From assembly GCA_015039365.1 (NCBI GenBank), contig WION01000284.1, positions 1 to 64,000 on the forward strand: 64,000 nucleotides of DNA. The letters run 5' to 3'. How positions within the stretch are numbered: position 1 is the stretch's first letter; each line of letters begins with the position of its first letter. The stretch is from Amanita rubescens (Eukaryota > Basidiomycota > Agaricomycetes > Agaricales > Amanitaceae). Below are positions 44,201-55,194 of the stretch, piece after piece. The notes under the pieces are model-generated. The model was not told where the DNA came from. It was given only the letters and a program-made list of their open reading frames with translations, and did no database searches. A program made the position numbers and the translations under genes.

Positions 44201-44323
44201 ACCGCAGAAGAAAAGACATGGTTGGATGACTATCACGCGGAAGTTTGGAAAAAGGTTTCCCCCTTGCTTCAAAATGACCAGAGGGCATTAGATTGGTTAA
44301 AGAGGGAGTGTTCGCCTCTGTAA
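41264..44323 (+). CDS. Xaa-Pro aminopeptidase (aminopeptidase P, M24B)
   Basis: Removes an N-terminal residue that precedes proline, using two metal ions. I resolve 22 exons that total 1,953 nt, or 650 aa. The first is 41264-41492 and the last 44161-44323. Three are tiny: 10 nt at 43550-43559, 7 nt at 43702-43708 and 27 nt at 43856-43882. The order is creatinase-like N-domain ([24 protein letters not shown]), middle domain ([19 protein letters not shown]), and catalytic pita-bread domain. Metal ligands are all present: Asp in [10 protein letters not shown] and in TTDVTRT, His in GTGHGVGQ, Glu in NEPGYYEDG and in GFEHVTM. A second Met at 41381 (MGARGTHRV) gives a 611-aa form. The 39-residue extension from the first ATG is Arg/Ser-rich without acidic residues, so it could be a mitochondrial presequence giving dual targeting. 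Fragments of this gene occur at 32344 and 50817. Confidence 0.9.
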
Positions 44324-44501
44324 TCTTCATGATGACAATTTATGACAAATCTGTAAGTCTATACAATTAATTATGCATCGCAGAAGGTCTTGCAAGCTGG
44401 ACCAAATAACATAGAGACGCGTTCGTGTTGAGCACGTGCTGTTCAATTTATCATTTACCTTATCAGCCTTGGTCTCTGCCCGTTCCTTGTGCAAAACCGC
44501 G

Positions 44502-46475
44502 ATGATTTTCAAATTGGCGTGTTATTTTCCCGCAGAAAATTTTTTTTGGTCATTAACGTAGAATCGGATGTTTGGGTTGAAGAACTATTGGAGGCGATTC
44601 AAGTGAAATTTCAATCGCGTCATCGAGAGGTCGACCTTGACGACCTCCGCCTTTTCAGGGTAAAGTTTTTGCTATGGCAAACAGCCAACTAACCCACAGA
44701 AGGCGGATGTTCTTTGGAACCCGAGGGGAGACCTGCAATCGCGTGCTCTTCATTGGCTTCATCAGCAGCCAGCGGATAGTCACCTCGACCGCGCGACGAA
44801 GCTTACATCTATCTTTTCCCGCTGGCCCTTGTCTATCCGGCGAGTTGCTAGATATCATCATTGCCGATACGGAGGGTATGTAATATCTGTCCTTTAACCC
44901 TATCTTACTGATTTCGTGTCAGTTCTGGAGTTAATCGAAGGCTTAGGCGAACCAGATAACGTTTATAAGAGGAAGGTCAAGAAAGGTGCGCATTGTGCTG
45001 ACATGTCATAGGTGCTCGTCTTTCTAATTTTTACGCCCCAGCTCTCGACGAGCGTCTGAACCGCTTACCCCCTACTCCTTCGCCGTCAGATATTGTCCAT
45101 TCTTCCCACAGGCTAGCTGACCTATTAGGCGGCGACCATCCTTCTATCCACCTGGGTCGACCTGGTGGAGCCCCTGCCGTGATTTTTAACCCCGCCCTTG
45201 CCAGCTTGCAACAACGTCTCAGCCATCTCGAGGAACTCCCGGTTTCTCGTTCAGAAGTTGAGCGTGCTGCCAAGTACCTCCGATGCGCGGTCACGTTTTA
45301 CGAGGATGAGGCCCATCATCAGGACGCGATCCGAGGGCTAGTCGATGAAGCGATCGGCCAGAAGGGCGAGTGGGGCCTTGCTCTTGGCTGGGCGGATAAC
45401 ATCAAACCTGACGGTAGTTGGTGGTACGACGTGTTTCTCGTCCTGGTCCTGGAGCTCAAGAACACGTTGGGCCTGTCTGGGGATGCTCTTCTTCAAGCCC
45501 TGGTTGATTATAGCAAAATAGTTTCTCGGCAGAAGGTTCGATGACCCATCTGTCGCTTTGAATCCCGTAGCTTACCTTTGTTTGCAGTTCAAGCGCTTCC
45601 GAGAATTCTGTAATTTCCCTATCGTCTTCGTCGGTGCCACTGCAAATCGCCTCGAAATTTCCGTCGCCGTTTGCGTAGGACCGATTTGCGTGACCAAGTT
45701 ACTCACGCTCGACCTTTCCTTAGGGTTTCATGCTTCCGACAACATCATCCGCTTGGCTCGTGTCTTTGGAGCCTTATCACGCTGTCGAGCAGATCTCAAA
45801 CATTATTACGACCGAGTCAGAAACTCGGACTTTCCCAGACTCTCTTGTCTATATCCCGACCCGACACCCCTCGATCCTTCCGAAGCATTGCCCCAACTTA
45901 CCTATAAACAGTTTCTGTCCCGAGCTGGCCAACCCACCTCAACTCTTGTGGACCTAGGGGACGCGACTACCGCCATGTACATTGCCACCCTTGGCGACAA
46001 CAACGAAGAGGTTATTGTCAAGTTTACTGCGCGTTATAACACAGCGGCACATCGCCTACTCTCCGAGGCTGAGCTTGCCCCGAGACTATATTTCTGTGAC
46101 CGTGTCATCGGCGATCTATACATGGTTGTTATGGAGTGCGTGGATGGGAAGTCTGTTTGGCAGCTACAAGAGGAAGGAACATCACTTCCTGCAATCATCT
46201 CCAAGGAGGTCGGCAAGGCGGTGCATCTCCTTCACGAACACAATATTGTTTTTGGAGATTTGCGGGACCCCAACATTCTTTACGACGAATCCAAGAATCG
46301 TGTAGCTCTCGTTGACTTCGATTGGGCCGGGCGGGATGGAGAAAGTAGATATCCTCCGACGCTCAACCCTAGCAACGCGTGGGAAGAGGAAGTTTCGCCA
46401 TATAGTGTTATGCGCAAAGCCCATGATTTATGGCAAGTGAAACGGTTGATGACCCTTTGTACCGACCATCCTTAA
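44502..46475 (+). pseudogene. Crinkler-like protein: ubiquitin-like, nuclease-like and kinase domains, with two frameshifts
   Basis: Five exons: 44502-44659, 44700-44875, 44923-44985, 45042-45535 and 45588-46475. The N-terminus resembles the ubiquitin-like header of Crinkler proteins (start MIFKLACYF; later EELLEAIQVKFQ and LDDLRLF). The middle has WWYDVFLVLVLELKNTLG followed by GDALLQALVDY, whose acidic-x-Lys strand suits a PD-(D/E)xK-type nuclease. The C-terminal 200 residues form a protein kinase-like domain: Lys in EVIVKF, then HNIVFGDLRDPNIL (catalytic loop without the usual Arg-Asp order) and VDFDWAG in place of DFG. Two single-base events break the first part: the T run at 44540-44547 is one base short, and the T run at 44814-44817 is one base long. 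Between them the frame is shifted and stops early; outside them all phases agree (593 codons). Both lie in homopolymers, so sequencing error is possible. Confidence 0.75.
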
Positions 46476-46938
46476 CTGGTTGCCACCCTTGTTTCTCGCA
46501 CCTATGGATTGCCATTGACTCCCACCATTGGACCATCCGAACACATATATACCATGACTAATGCCCCACCTTATGATACAGTCTCTACAGTTAACTCTAT
46601 TTCGAATTCATCTCGGAATACATTCGATACAATTAATTCTATTATCAACCATATCTGTCTGCATAGTTCGCCTTGCAATACAATAAAATTCTATTACAAT
46701 TCGGTCTGCAAATTCAAATTTGATTTACAGTAGTAAAATCCATAGTGTTGCGTAAAGCAATAGCCTTGTGTAATTTCTTGCAGCATGGTACGATCCAGCC
46801 TGCTTGTGCGCATATGCTGCTTTGCTATGACTAGTTGCATTTTTTTGCTCCATACCCACCCCCGTTTGGGTACCGTGCCTAATCGAGCACGGATTGAATG
46901 CGTCGATCTGGTGAATAAATATTTTCTACATGCGTATA
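46476..46938. other. AT-rich spacer
   Basis: Low-complexity, AT-rich DNA between the Crinkler-like gene and the convergent kinase gene. The 74-codon frame at 46509 is Asn/Ser/Thr-rich and has no recognisable domain. The last 25 bp already belong to the duplicated block shared with 55195-56395. Confidence 0.4.
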
Positions 46939-48125
46939 TCAAAGCTGGTGTAAGCGAGGCGCAACTACATTCATCGGCATTCTTCTACTAGGTTCGGGAA
47001 CCCAACAGGCCTCCAGGATCGGCCAGGCGTTAGCTGCCTTCCCGCTTAAACCTTGTGGTTGGGGGCGTTCGCCGCTCAGTACCCTATTCTCTACGCTAAA
47101 GCGGGATCCAATGAATGCTGGTTGACCGTTAAGAATCTGTGGTCGAATTTTAAGAAATGTTCTATCCGCATAATCGAAATCTTTACCTCTGCTCCTGTAA
47201 TCGCAAAGGCGTAAACATCTGACGCCAACGTTACTTGAGGGTGATCATCATCCGAGTCGTCTGCTATAAGCTCGGGTGCCATGTACAGGAAAGTCCCGGC
47301 AAATCCAGTTGCATCGGTCTGACCAATTATCCTAGATCTTCCAAAATCGCAAAGCACCGGGATGTGGTGATCATTAATGAGAATATTATTCTGATCATTA
47401 GTATACTCCCTTCAAAGAAAAGAAAAGACTCAACTGGTTTAATGTCCCCATGCACGACTTGTTCTCCATGAAGATATTCCAGGCCTGACGCTACTCCATC
47501 TAGCTACAATTCGAAGCATTGTCAAAATGGCTCGAATCAATGCAATCCATACGCTTACGATCTTAAAGCGATCAGCGCTGGGATACAGTCTGAGATATTT
47601 ACCAATGTCCCCAAAGGTACACAACGGAGAGATCATGGCAGGCGAAACGTCCAGTGAGTTATCAATGCCGTAGAATGGTAGTATGTTCTGGTGATTTAGT
47701 CGTAACCAGACGTTACATTCGTGATTGAGATCCTTTTGGGGTTGTTATGAAGATGGTTGCAGAATGTTTTGAATTTTTTTTGATCTTACTTGTTGCGCTC
47801 TCTGGCGCTCCTCTGGGTTATTGCTGTAAAAACGAAAACCCCTTGGAACTTTGATAGCAACCTTGAAGTCCAAAATTTAATCATTATCCGGTATGTAATG
47901 GGGGCCTTTACAGGATAGATGCGTCCACCATAATTCCAATCGCCCTTGTATAGATTGCTGAAAGCACCGCAATCAATCACGTCAGGGCTGGCTTTTGTGA
48001 CTTGCCCGTTGAGTTTCTAGTGTCTGAGTGTTATTTCACGATCACATAGAGGTAGAAGGAATATGAGCACAAGTATGTCAGGGTTAAGCTGCATAGACGG
48101 TCCTGAATGCAGTGCAGTATCTCAC
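46915..48125. repeat. Segmental duplication, unit 1
   Basis: This stretch and 55195-56395 match in the same orientation over their whole length, including introns, the 8-codon first exon and about 25 bp downstream of the stop. Synonymous and amino-acid differences are scattered, so the duplication is not recent. Confidence 0.85.
46939..48094 (-). CDS. Compact TKL-type protein kinase, copy 1
   Basis: A 281-aa protein that is little more than a kinase domain. Seven exons read on the minus strand: 48094-48071 (only 8 codons), 48016-47912, 47861-47790, 47732-47559, 47503-47435, 47390-47187 and 47136-46939. Phases are all zero and the total is 846 nt. Catalytic features are complete: glycine loop GAFSNLYKG, Lys in VAIKV, catalytic loop VHGDIKPNNIL, DFG in CDFGRS, APE in MAPEL, and the C-lobe ending in WPILEACWVPEPSRRMPM. 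The phosphate-target specificity is unknown. Free-standing TKL kinase domains are greatly expanded in Agaricomycetes. It lies in a 1.2 kb block duplicated at 55195-56395. Confidence 0.85.
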
Positions 48126-49424
48126 GAAGTCCAAACTCCCATCACATTATTGTCACATCCACATTAGGAAGGACCAGTTTTACCCGCGGGTAGAGGAAAG
48201 ACCCATCTCGATGATACAGTACGTTTGAAAATACCCAAAGTCGCAAATAGGCTTGCAGCCACATTAACGTGCTCCTCTCGCCTTCCCTGCCAAGCCACAT
48301 TCTTGGTTTGGGAAAACAACGAATTTCAAGTCTTTTCCTCTGCCACAACTTGCGAGAAGGCGCGGTACTTACAATGATTGCCAAATTCATATCCTTTCTG
48401 GACTAATTTGATACGTTCCTGAATGTGATCTTTCCATGCCTTTGCTTCGCTTACGCTACGTCGCACAAATTTAGCCACTTGGTTTGGAAGAAATGGGTAA
48501 AACCTCGCTTACTGTCTCTCCGTTGCGGGATTTGTCGTGTTTTTTCACCACCTGTCGATTTCTCCCAACCACGCTCATGACGGGAAATCTCAAGTGATGC
48601 GGTACGAGTGCAAATTTGATGATTTGGATGTATATAAAGACGGCCCAGTTTCTTATAAGCGTAGGGACGTAAGCCTGGGCATGTATGTTTAGCTGGCGTG
48701 AGCAGAAGCAGAATAATAATGGTACACACGCGCTGTATCCTGTCGATGACTTCCTGATGTGTCAGAAAAACATTACACCGACTGCGTCTCCATCAACTAG
48801 TTATATGCGTGGATAAAATTGGGTACGAACCGGGTGTGAGCACTGCTTGATCCAGCCAAACCTGCCCAAGTGAAACTAAATAAGCAAATTTGATCCGATG
48901 CAAAAACCCATACCAGGTCGTTATAAGCCAAACATGACTGGGCACATGCCGACATCAAGCCTGGCGACGCCGTTCGCGTCATTGGCTCCTTCCTGCAACC
49001 TCAACCATCGTCATTAGATAGCAAACCATTGACTTAAAAGTCAATTTCATCATTCTTCGTCCAGATCTGGAGCTGTGGAGGACAAAGGGAAAGGCGCGCG
49101 ACCAGGTGACAGAATCTTGCTATTAGAAAAACTAGGATGCATCGCTTGAAGCCCAAATGCAATCGCGACTCTGATTTAATTTGAGATTCTGAAGAGATCC
49201 ATTATCAACGACTCGGAAATCAGGACTTCAAAGATTCGTTGTTATTGGGGTCATCATCTCAAAAATGTTTCTTTATTACAAAGATGAGAATTTGAGAAAC
49301 ATGTCGTGAAGTCAACGGAGTTGAGCGCTGAGCCGCAAATGCTGCACCAATGCGTTGGATGTGTTTTTTCTCTTCGGAAACGTCACGTCTAGCGCATTTT
49401 ATATTGGTATACGTCTACTAAAAG
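48126..49424. other. Intergenic region with exon-like remnants
   Basis: On the minus strand near 48370-48470 one frame reads VSEAKAWKDHIQERIKLVQKG and ends at a plausible splice donor, but it cannot be joined to the kinase or to anything else. A TATA-like gtatataaag lies at 48630-48640 with no gene following. Part of this region (about 48770-48915) has a decayed copy at 50475-50540. Confidence 0.35.
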
Positions 49425-50409
49425 TCAAGGAAGGTCCTCGAAATTGTACGGTAAGATTCCCGCGCCCTCCATCGCCGTCTTTAGGATTGTTATTGGGATG
49501 TGCTTTGATTGTTGGATTAGCGCCCCTTCAGTAGGGCGTTGGATGTGGCCATCATAGTCTTCGATCAAATTTTTCACCGGCTCTACGATCTCGAGAATGC
49601 GCAAGGCCACCATCTCGTCTTTCGGACGCTGGGGAGACGCATATCGTTCCATTTGGACCAGGCTAATTCCTAGTGAAATTATTCTTTATATGGTTTATTC
49701 AAAACTGCCATGATAACTTACCGCCGTATGGCTGGACCCGGCGGCGTCGGCGGTGGTCACTAGTCGGGTTGTTCGTTATACAAAGACCAATTTGATCTTT
49801 TGTTGCAGTGTAAAACGCAAGTCTACGACTGTCAAAACGGAAGAGAAAGGGTTGACGAAAGTAATATAGGATAGGATTTTTCGGTCCGATATAGTGTGAC
49901 TTGTACAGTGCTTTCTTCGTGACCCATGTATCCACCGTCGTCTGCGAGGCAAGATCATCGAGCATCAACTGCCTCTGAAAGTTGAGGTAGGTGGTTTGAT
50001 TAGACAAGGTGGATAGGGTGATCGACCAGGGGTTAAACCTGTCGATCGACAACAGATCCTTGCCATTGGGGAAATCTTGCAGACTATTTGCGCAACGGAA
50101 GCGGATTTCACCGACAAAGGGCGGAGCTTTGGGTGGGATGTGGTAGTAAAGGAAGCCACGTGTGTTAGGAGGAAAAGGGACTTTGTAGTCGTGGTTGAGG
50201 CCTCGGAGTCTCGTTCTCCCGCATGGTAGCGTTACTGCGGGCGTCAATATGCCTGAGAGATCAATACAATCTGACGGTTTCAAACGCTTTGGACAGAGTG
50301 TTGAAATGACGCGTAGAAATGGCATGAAACAAGGACGTTCCCACGCTGCAGTATGTGCACAACGATACACGTGCCTGATGTACCCGTTCCAGTCGTTTTC
50401 AGCTTCGTT
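49425..50409 (-). CDS. Conserved-looking protein of unknown function, 5' end unresolved
   Basis: Two exons on the minus strand: one beginning at a splice acceptor (50409) and running to a donor at about 49731, and 49677-49425. No ATG is found in the first, so at least one more 5' exon is missing. The protein contains GFLYYHIPPKAPPFVGEIRF, then DFPNGKDLLSIDRFNPWSI and TVDTWVTKKALYKSHYIGPK. It looks like a family of mushroom proteins without assigned role in which a short header precedes a beta-rich region, but this is from memory of the pattern only. The upstream sequence is a patchwork of fragments, so the true first exon may have been lost. Confidence 0.5.
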
Positions 50410-50474
50410 CTAGCTCGAGTCTCTAAATTCAACTCCACCTTGGCAACACATTTGAGAAGTTTATGAACTGTAGA

Positions 50475-50540
50475 AAAACATTATACCGACTAGTTATATG
50501 CGTAGATAAAACCTGCCCAAGTGAAACTAAATAAGCAACC
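50475..50540. repeat. Decayed copy of 48770-48915
   Basis: Both places share acattacaccgactagttatatgcg-type sequence, tgcccaagtgaaactaaataagca and a following gcaaaaaccc. The copy here lacks internal pieces. Confidence 0.6.
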
Positions 50541-50610
50541 TGCAAAAACCCCAGGTCCGAACACATTTCAACCGAGTTGGCACGACGAAGGCAATCAATC
50601 TCGTCGAACT

Positions 50611-50814
50611 CTACCCGCCTCCGTGGAACGTGAATCTAGCCATTCTCGCAAACTTCCACGTCGTCGTCAGTGGAATAACTTCAGAACGTACATCCCGACT
50701 ACAGAAGCCGCCCTTTTTCTCGATGGCTTGCTGTGCGATGACATCTCCAACTCCGAGCAGGAACGCGGCGGAAAGACAACGAGCCACGGTTTTGATACTC
50801 CGACGGGGCGGCAA
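50611..50814 (-). pseudogene. Fragment of an Mpv17/PMP22-family gene
   Basis: The minus-strand frame reads LGVGDVIAQQAIEKKG and then WKFARMARFTFHGGG, which is the first conserved part of Mpv17/Sym1 membrane proteins (first helix plus the Arg-x-x-R-x-x-FYGG turn). None of the later helices follow. It overlaps, on the opposite strand, the beginning of an aminopeptidase P fragment, so it cannot be a working gene. Confidence 0.65.
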
Positions 50815-50816
50815 GA

Positions 50817-51490
50817 AAAGCGGGCTTTCACAAGAGTTTTTACATGGTCATATCGCGTGTATGCGCTTCGATCAAGTTCGAGTTTATTCGATCTGTCCAA
50901 TTCGGAGCAGGATGGCCTCGATAAGATGTGACCAACCCTTTATACGCTTCTGAATCACAGGTGTGCTTATTACCCTTGGCTTCTTTTCCGATCTGACAGT
51001 CATCACAGACAAAGGTCACGGTGTTGGACCATACTTGAACGTGCAAGAAGGTGATACCATGTGATCCAATTTTAACCTCGCATGGTGTCGTCGTGCGCAT
51101 CGATAAATCTATTCATAATACCTTCCAGACATTCAAGTGACGTTCTTCGCACAGCATACAACAGCGTTCCCCTGAAAGCTGGGATGACCGTGACTGGTCG
51201 AGAATGGAAAATTTGGCATTAGAATCGAAGACGTTATGCTAGTACGCGGAGTCAAGGGTTACCTTGGCTTTGAACATGTGACCATGTGAGGAGTTTCGCC
51301 GCCAATTGTGCTTCTTGAGGTGTCCAATCGATAAAAAGCTTGTTGATATCTCTTATTACCGCAGAAAAAAAGATTGGTTGAATAACTATCACGATTCACG
51401 CGGAATTTTCCCCTTGCTTCAAAATGACCAGAGGACATTAGATTGGCTAATGAGGGAGTTCACGATTTATGACAAATCTGTAAGTCTATA
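50817..51490 (+). pseudogene. 3' fragment of aminopeptidase P
   Basis: Decayed copy of about 43420-44300 of the full gene. Recognisable blocks include EKRAFTRVF, the stretch around [11 protein letters not shown], the splice region before CPIDKKLVD, and the end [14 protein letters not shown]. Internal deletions remove the metal-binding His and both Glu sites. It carries the intron sequences of the parent, so it arose by DNA duplication and not through mRNA. Confidence 0.85.
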
Positions 51491-51795
51491 CAATTAACAA
51501 AGGGGTCGCAAGCTCCCCCATTATGCTTTTCGAACCCGGAAGTTTGGTGCAATTGAGAAGCATGATAACGATGTGTCATATCAAAGCAGATTACGGCAAT
51601 CCGTGATGACGCTCAAACGTTATTCTTTACAGTTCCACAACACCGGAACCTTGTAGCATTCCTGCATTGAGCCAGCACGGAAGTCTGGAAACGCGGACGG
51701 AGCCGGTAGAAGGTATGTGACAGTTACTCGCTACCGTTATCGGCAAATTTACGTTTAGATGGCTCCCGAGTGTGCCAAACACTTGTCATCCTCCC

Positions 51796-54700
51796 ATGCC
51801 CCGAGCACGCGCTACCGGTTGGACAGTCTGCAATGCGCATTTTACTGAAGCAGGTTGCCCCAAGGGACGAGCTTGCATTTTGAGGCACGATGCTGTCAAG
51901 TGCTCCTGCGGCGCACTGGTTCTCCGTCAGTCGATTGCTCAACATCTTCCTGGCGGGAGGCATCAACAATTCGTCATGCAGGAGCAGTCGCAGCAGGTTA
52001 TTGGCCCCGTTGCTATTCCAGCAAAACCAGTAGAAGCTGCGCCAGAAGAGGACAGGACCGAGAAGTGTCAACGGTGTCGTAGGGTTATTTTTGTCGTTGA
52101 GATGCAGGCACATGTGGCGGAACATGAACGACAGGACAAGATACAAAGCCTAAGAGAAGAGCTTGCTGCTGCAGAGGAGGATAAGCAGGGAATTGTGGTA
52201 GATATGAAGGATGGTGTTGATTTTGGCGTGGTGCCACTTGGAGAGGCAAAGGGTGAGACCGTCAATATCAATATGCTTGGAACGGAGAAGGATGCGGTCA
52301 AGTTGGTCGGTGCTTCTATACGCTCATCCATCGGCAATCGTGGATCGAGGGGTCCGTAAGTCGTTTTTCTTTCGACGCCACTCGATGTCCGTGCGCTTAA
52401 TATGAATGGTTGTCCTTGATAAGGTTTACCGTTACGTTGGGCGGTAGAGGTCCGGTTACCAGAAGAAAACCGAGAGCCGTCGTCGTCGTCTTCCTTCCGA
52501 CTGATGCTGGATACTATGAGGATACATTGGAGCTCGTGTTTGCTCGGAAGGGTAACCGGTTCATTATCACGAGGCGTGTTCATGGGACTGCTGGATCCCC
52601 GGAGGACCAGGAGGAACTCAAGCCACGGGCTCCGTACAAAAAGAAGAAATGGACTCCGCTGTTGATCGACGGGCCCGTTATCCTTAGCCCCCGACCCGCA
52701 GTGTGGTCGCCCATAAAATGGGCCAATGTTTTGCCCAAGTTCGATCCGCCCCCAGCTCTGATCAACGCGGCTTTTCAACGAAACTCAGCGGAAGCTCTCC
52801 GAGCCTTCAAGCGTCTCATGCCGACCGTTCTCAATGTCAATACGTACGGTGATTGGTTTCAAGGGTTGCTTTATATCGAAGGCGAGCAGAGGAAGTGAGT
52901 TTGAGGTGATTCAGTTCTCTTCGACATCTGACGGGTATTCACTGTCCAGGCGGGATTTGGACCATTATGCATTGCAAGATGCGGAGCTGACGAAGAACAA
53001 ATCTCACTACGAGTAAGTTGTCAGTGGCACGAGCCATAGTAGAGCTCATATTGTATCTAGTGTGCAAGTCAAAGGTGTCGTTGACCGCAGACCCTCGGTG
53101 CTTGTCGGCGACTACATCCTCGTCCGGAGGTCGGGCGATTCGACTGATAGTACCTGGTATCAAGGGCGTGTGCACAGCATCCGCTTTGATATCCTCACTT
53201 TGTACTTCAGTGACGACTTTAGCAATTATCGAGGAAACAAGTACGATATTCGATTCGTCTACAACCGGTTACCTGAGCGCCGCAAACATTATGCGGCTAT
53301 CAGCCCATTTAAACCAATGCGGTTGCTTTTCCCTGATAAAACCCACATTGAAAATATTCGAGTAACACCTGCGGAGGTAGTGGCTATAAACCCGGTCAAT
53401 AGAGAGTTGAAATCAAATTATGAACAGCTTGAAGCTGTTGCGGCGATTGTCAAGCAACCCCCGGGTAGCGTACCTTTCATCATTTTTGGCCCGTGAGTGT
53501 ATTAATTTATGTCCCATTGATTAAAACGCTAAATAATGTGTATACGTCCAGTCCTGGGACTGGAAAAACATTGACCATCGTAGAAGCGATGCGCCAACTT
53601 TTACTGCTGAATCCGAATGCCCGCATCCTTGCTTGCGCGCCGAGCAATACTGCAGCGGACATTATAGCTAATAGACTCAAGGTTCTTGGAAAATCTGTCT
53701 TATTTCGGCTCAACTCTCTATCGCGTAAAACGGAGGACTTGAATAAGGACCTTCATCAGTATGCGCTTGTTAATGACAATGATGTCTTTGCGTTTCCTCT
53801 CGTAGAAGAATTGAAGAAGTATCGGGTCATAGTGTCAACATGCATAACCGCAGGCGTGCTGTGGGGGATAGGCTTTAAAAAGGGTTATTTCAGCCACATC
53901 TTTATCGATGAGGCGGGACACGGTGAAGAGCCGGAAATCATGATACCATTTAGGACTCTTGGCAACGGTTCCACAAACTTCGTACTTGCCGGTGATCATC
54001 GTCAGCTCGGTCCCGAGATAAACTCTCCAATTGCTAGGAAGTTTGAGTTACAGAAGAGTTATCTAAAGAGGCTAATGGATCGTGAGGTATACGATGAAGA
54101 GCTCGGTCGAGGCTTGACGTACGCTCTGTTCCATTTGCGCAAATGAACCCAAGCTAACGCTCCCACTTTTTAGGGTTGTCAAATTGTTGAAAAACTTCAG
54201 GTCTCATCCGGATATCCTCGCATTTTCCAATGAGCACTTCTACGCCTCTGAGCTCAAGTCATGCGGTGACCCTGTAGTCACTCACAGTCTTGAGAATCAT
54301 GAAATTCTGCCAAAGAAACAGTTCCCAATTATCTTTCATGGTGTTGCCGGGCGAGATCAACGGGAAGAGTCGTCACCCTCATTTTTCAATATCGATGAAG
54401 CTACCATCGTCAAGCAATATTGCTCTAGTTTGGTATCTGATCGCAAGAAGGGAACCCGTAAGCTATTTTCCTTCAGCGATCCCAAATGCTAATATACCAT
54501 CTTCCTTAGGACCTGAACACATTGGCGTTATTGCACCTTACCATTCTCAAAAGTGCAAGATACAACAGTTATTCTTCAAGGACCCGAAGTTGAGAGATAT
54601 CAAGGTCGGTACCGTCGACGAATTCCAAGGCCAGGTAAGTCGGTTCGATTCTACATATAAATCCTGCATGAACGAGCTGCTAGGAACGTCGGGTTATAAT

Positions 54701-55179
54701 CTTGTCGACGGTTCGGAGCACTCCTAACCATCTTTCGCTGGATATCAGGCGGTCTCTCGGTTTCGTTGCAAGTCCGCTTAGATTGAATGGTCAGTACTTT
54801 TATGTGTTAAATGGACGCTCAGCCTACCTTCCACGCAGTTGCCATGACAAGAGCGCAGGCTCTCCTGATCGTTGTTGGCAATCCTATCGTTCTGTCTTTG
54901 GACCCTCTATGGCGTTCATTCCTCAATTACGTACATACAAAAGGAGGCTGGCGAGGAATTGGCATCACATGGGATCCGGAAGAGCCCGTCAGCATAAGGG
55001 AGACTGGCTACGATGCCAAATATAGAGCAAAGGCGGAAGCCCAGCTAGAAGACACTCTGGCTCGACTACGGGCAATCGTATCCCAAAATCTGGAGCAATA
55101 CGATCTTGACATTGGATTGGGAAGTGATAGCGACGATGAGATGTATATTGAAAGAGGGATGCGGCGAGACGGTGAATAG
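51796..55179 (+). CDS. MOV10/SDE3-type superfamily 1 RNA helicase with N-terminal zinc finger
   Basis: ATP-dependent RNA helicase; relatives act in RNA silencing and defence against mobile elements. Nine exons (51796-52355, 52424-52894, 52950-53012, 53061-53492, 53552-54118, 54174-54457, 54510-54634, 54684-54789, 54839-55179) give 982 aa in a closed frame. The N-terminus has a CCCH-like finger (CNAHFTEAGCPKGRACILRH) and a second Cys/His cluster (CQRCRRVIF, later HVAEHE). A beta-rich region (YYEDTLELVFARKG) as in MOV10 follows. Helicase motifs are complete: GPPGTGKT (near 507), APSNTAAD, DEAGHGEEPE (near 627), GDHRQLGP, NFRSHP, TVDEFQGQE and VAMTRAQALLIVVG. An upstream ATG at 51759 opens MAPECAKHLSSSHAP, which looks like a family start but is one frame off and runs into a stop. 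So either the start is at 51796 or a base is missing. Confidence 0.9.
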
Positions 55180-55194
55180 ATGCAGGACACAATG

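Noticed and set aside
47091..47390. Kinase piece that seems to end soon after the APE motif
   Set aside because: An intron at 47186-47137 leads to a further 66-codon exon with a full C-lobe and stop, so the domain is complete. The same holds for the copy at 55373.
54119..54838. Several stops between helicase motifs in the MOV10-like gene
   Set aside because: Each lies inside a phase-consistent GT-AG intron; all motifs join correctly once the introns are removed.
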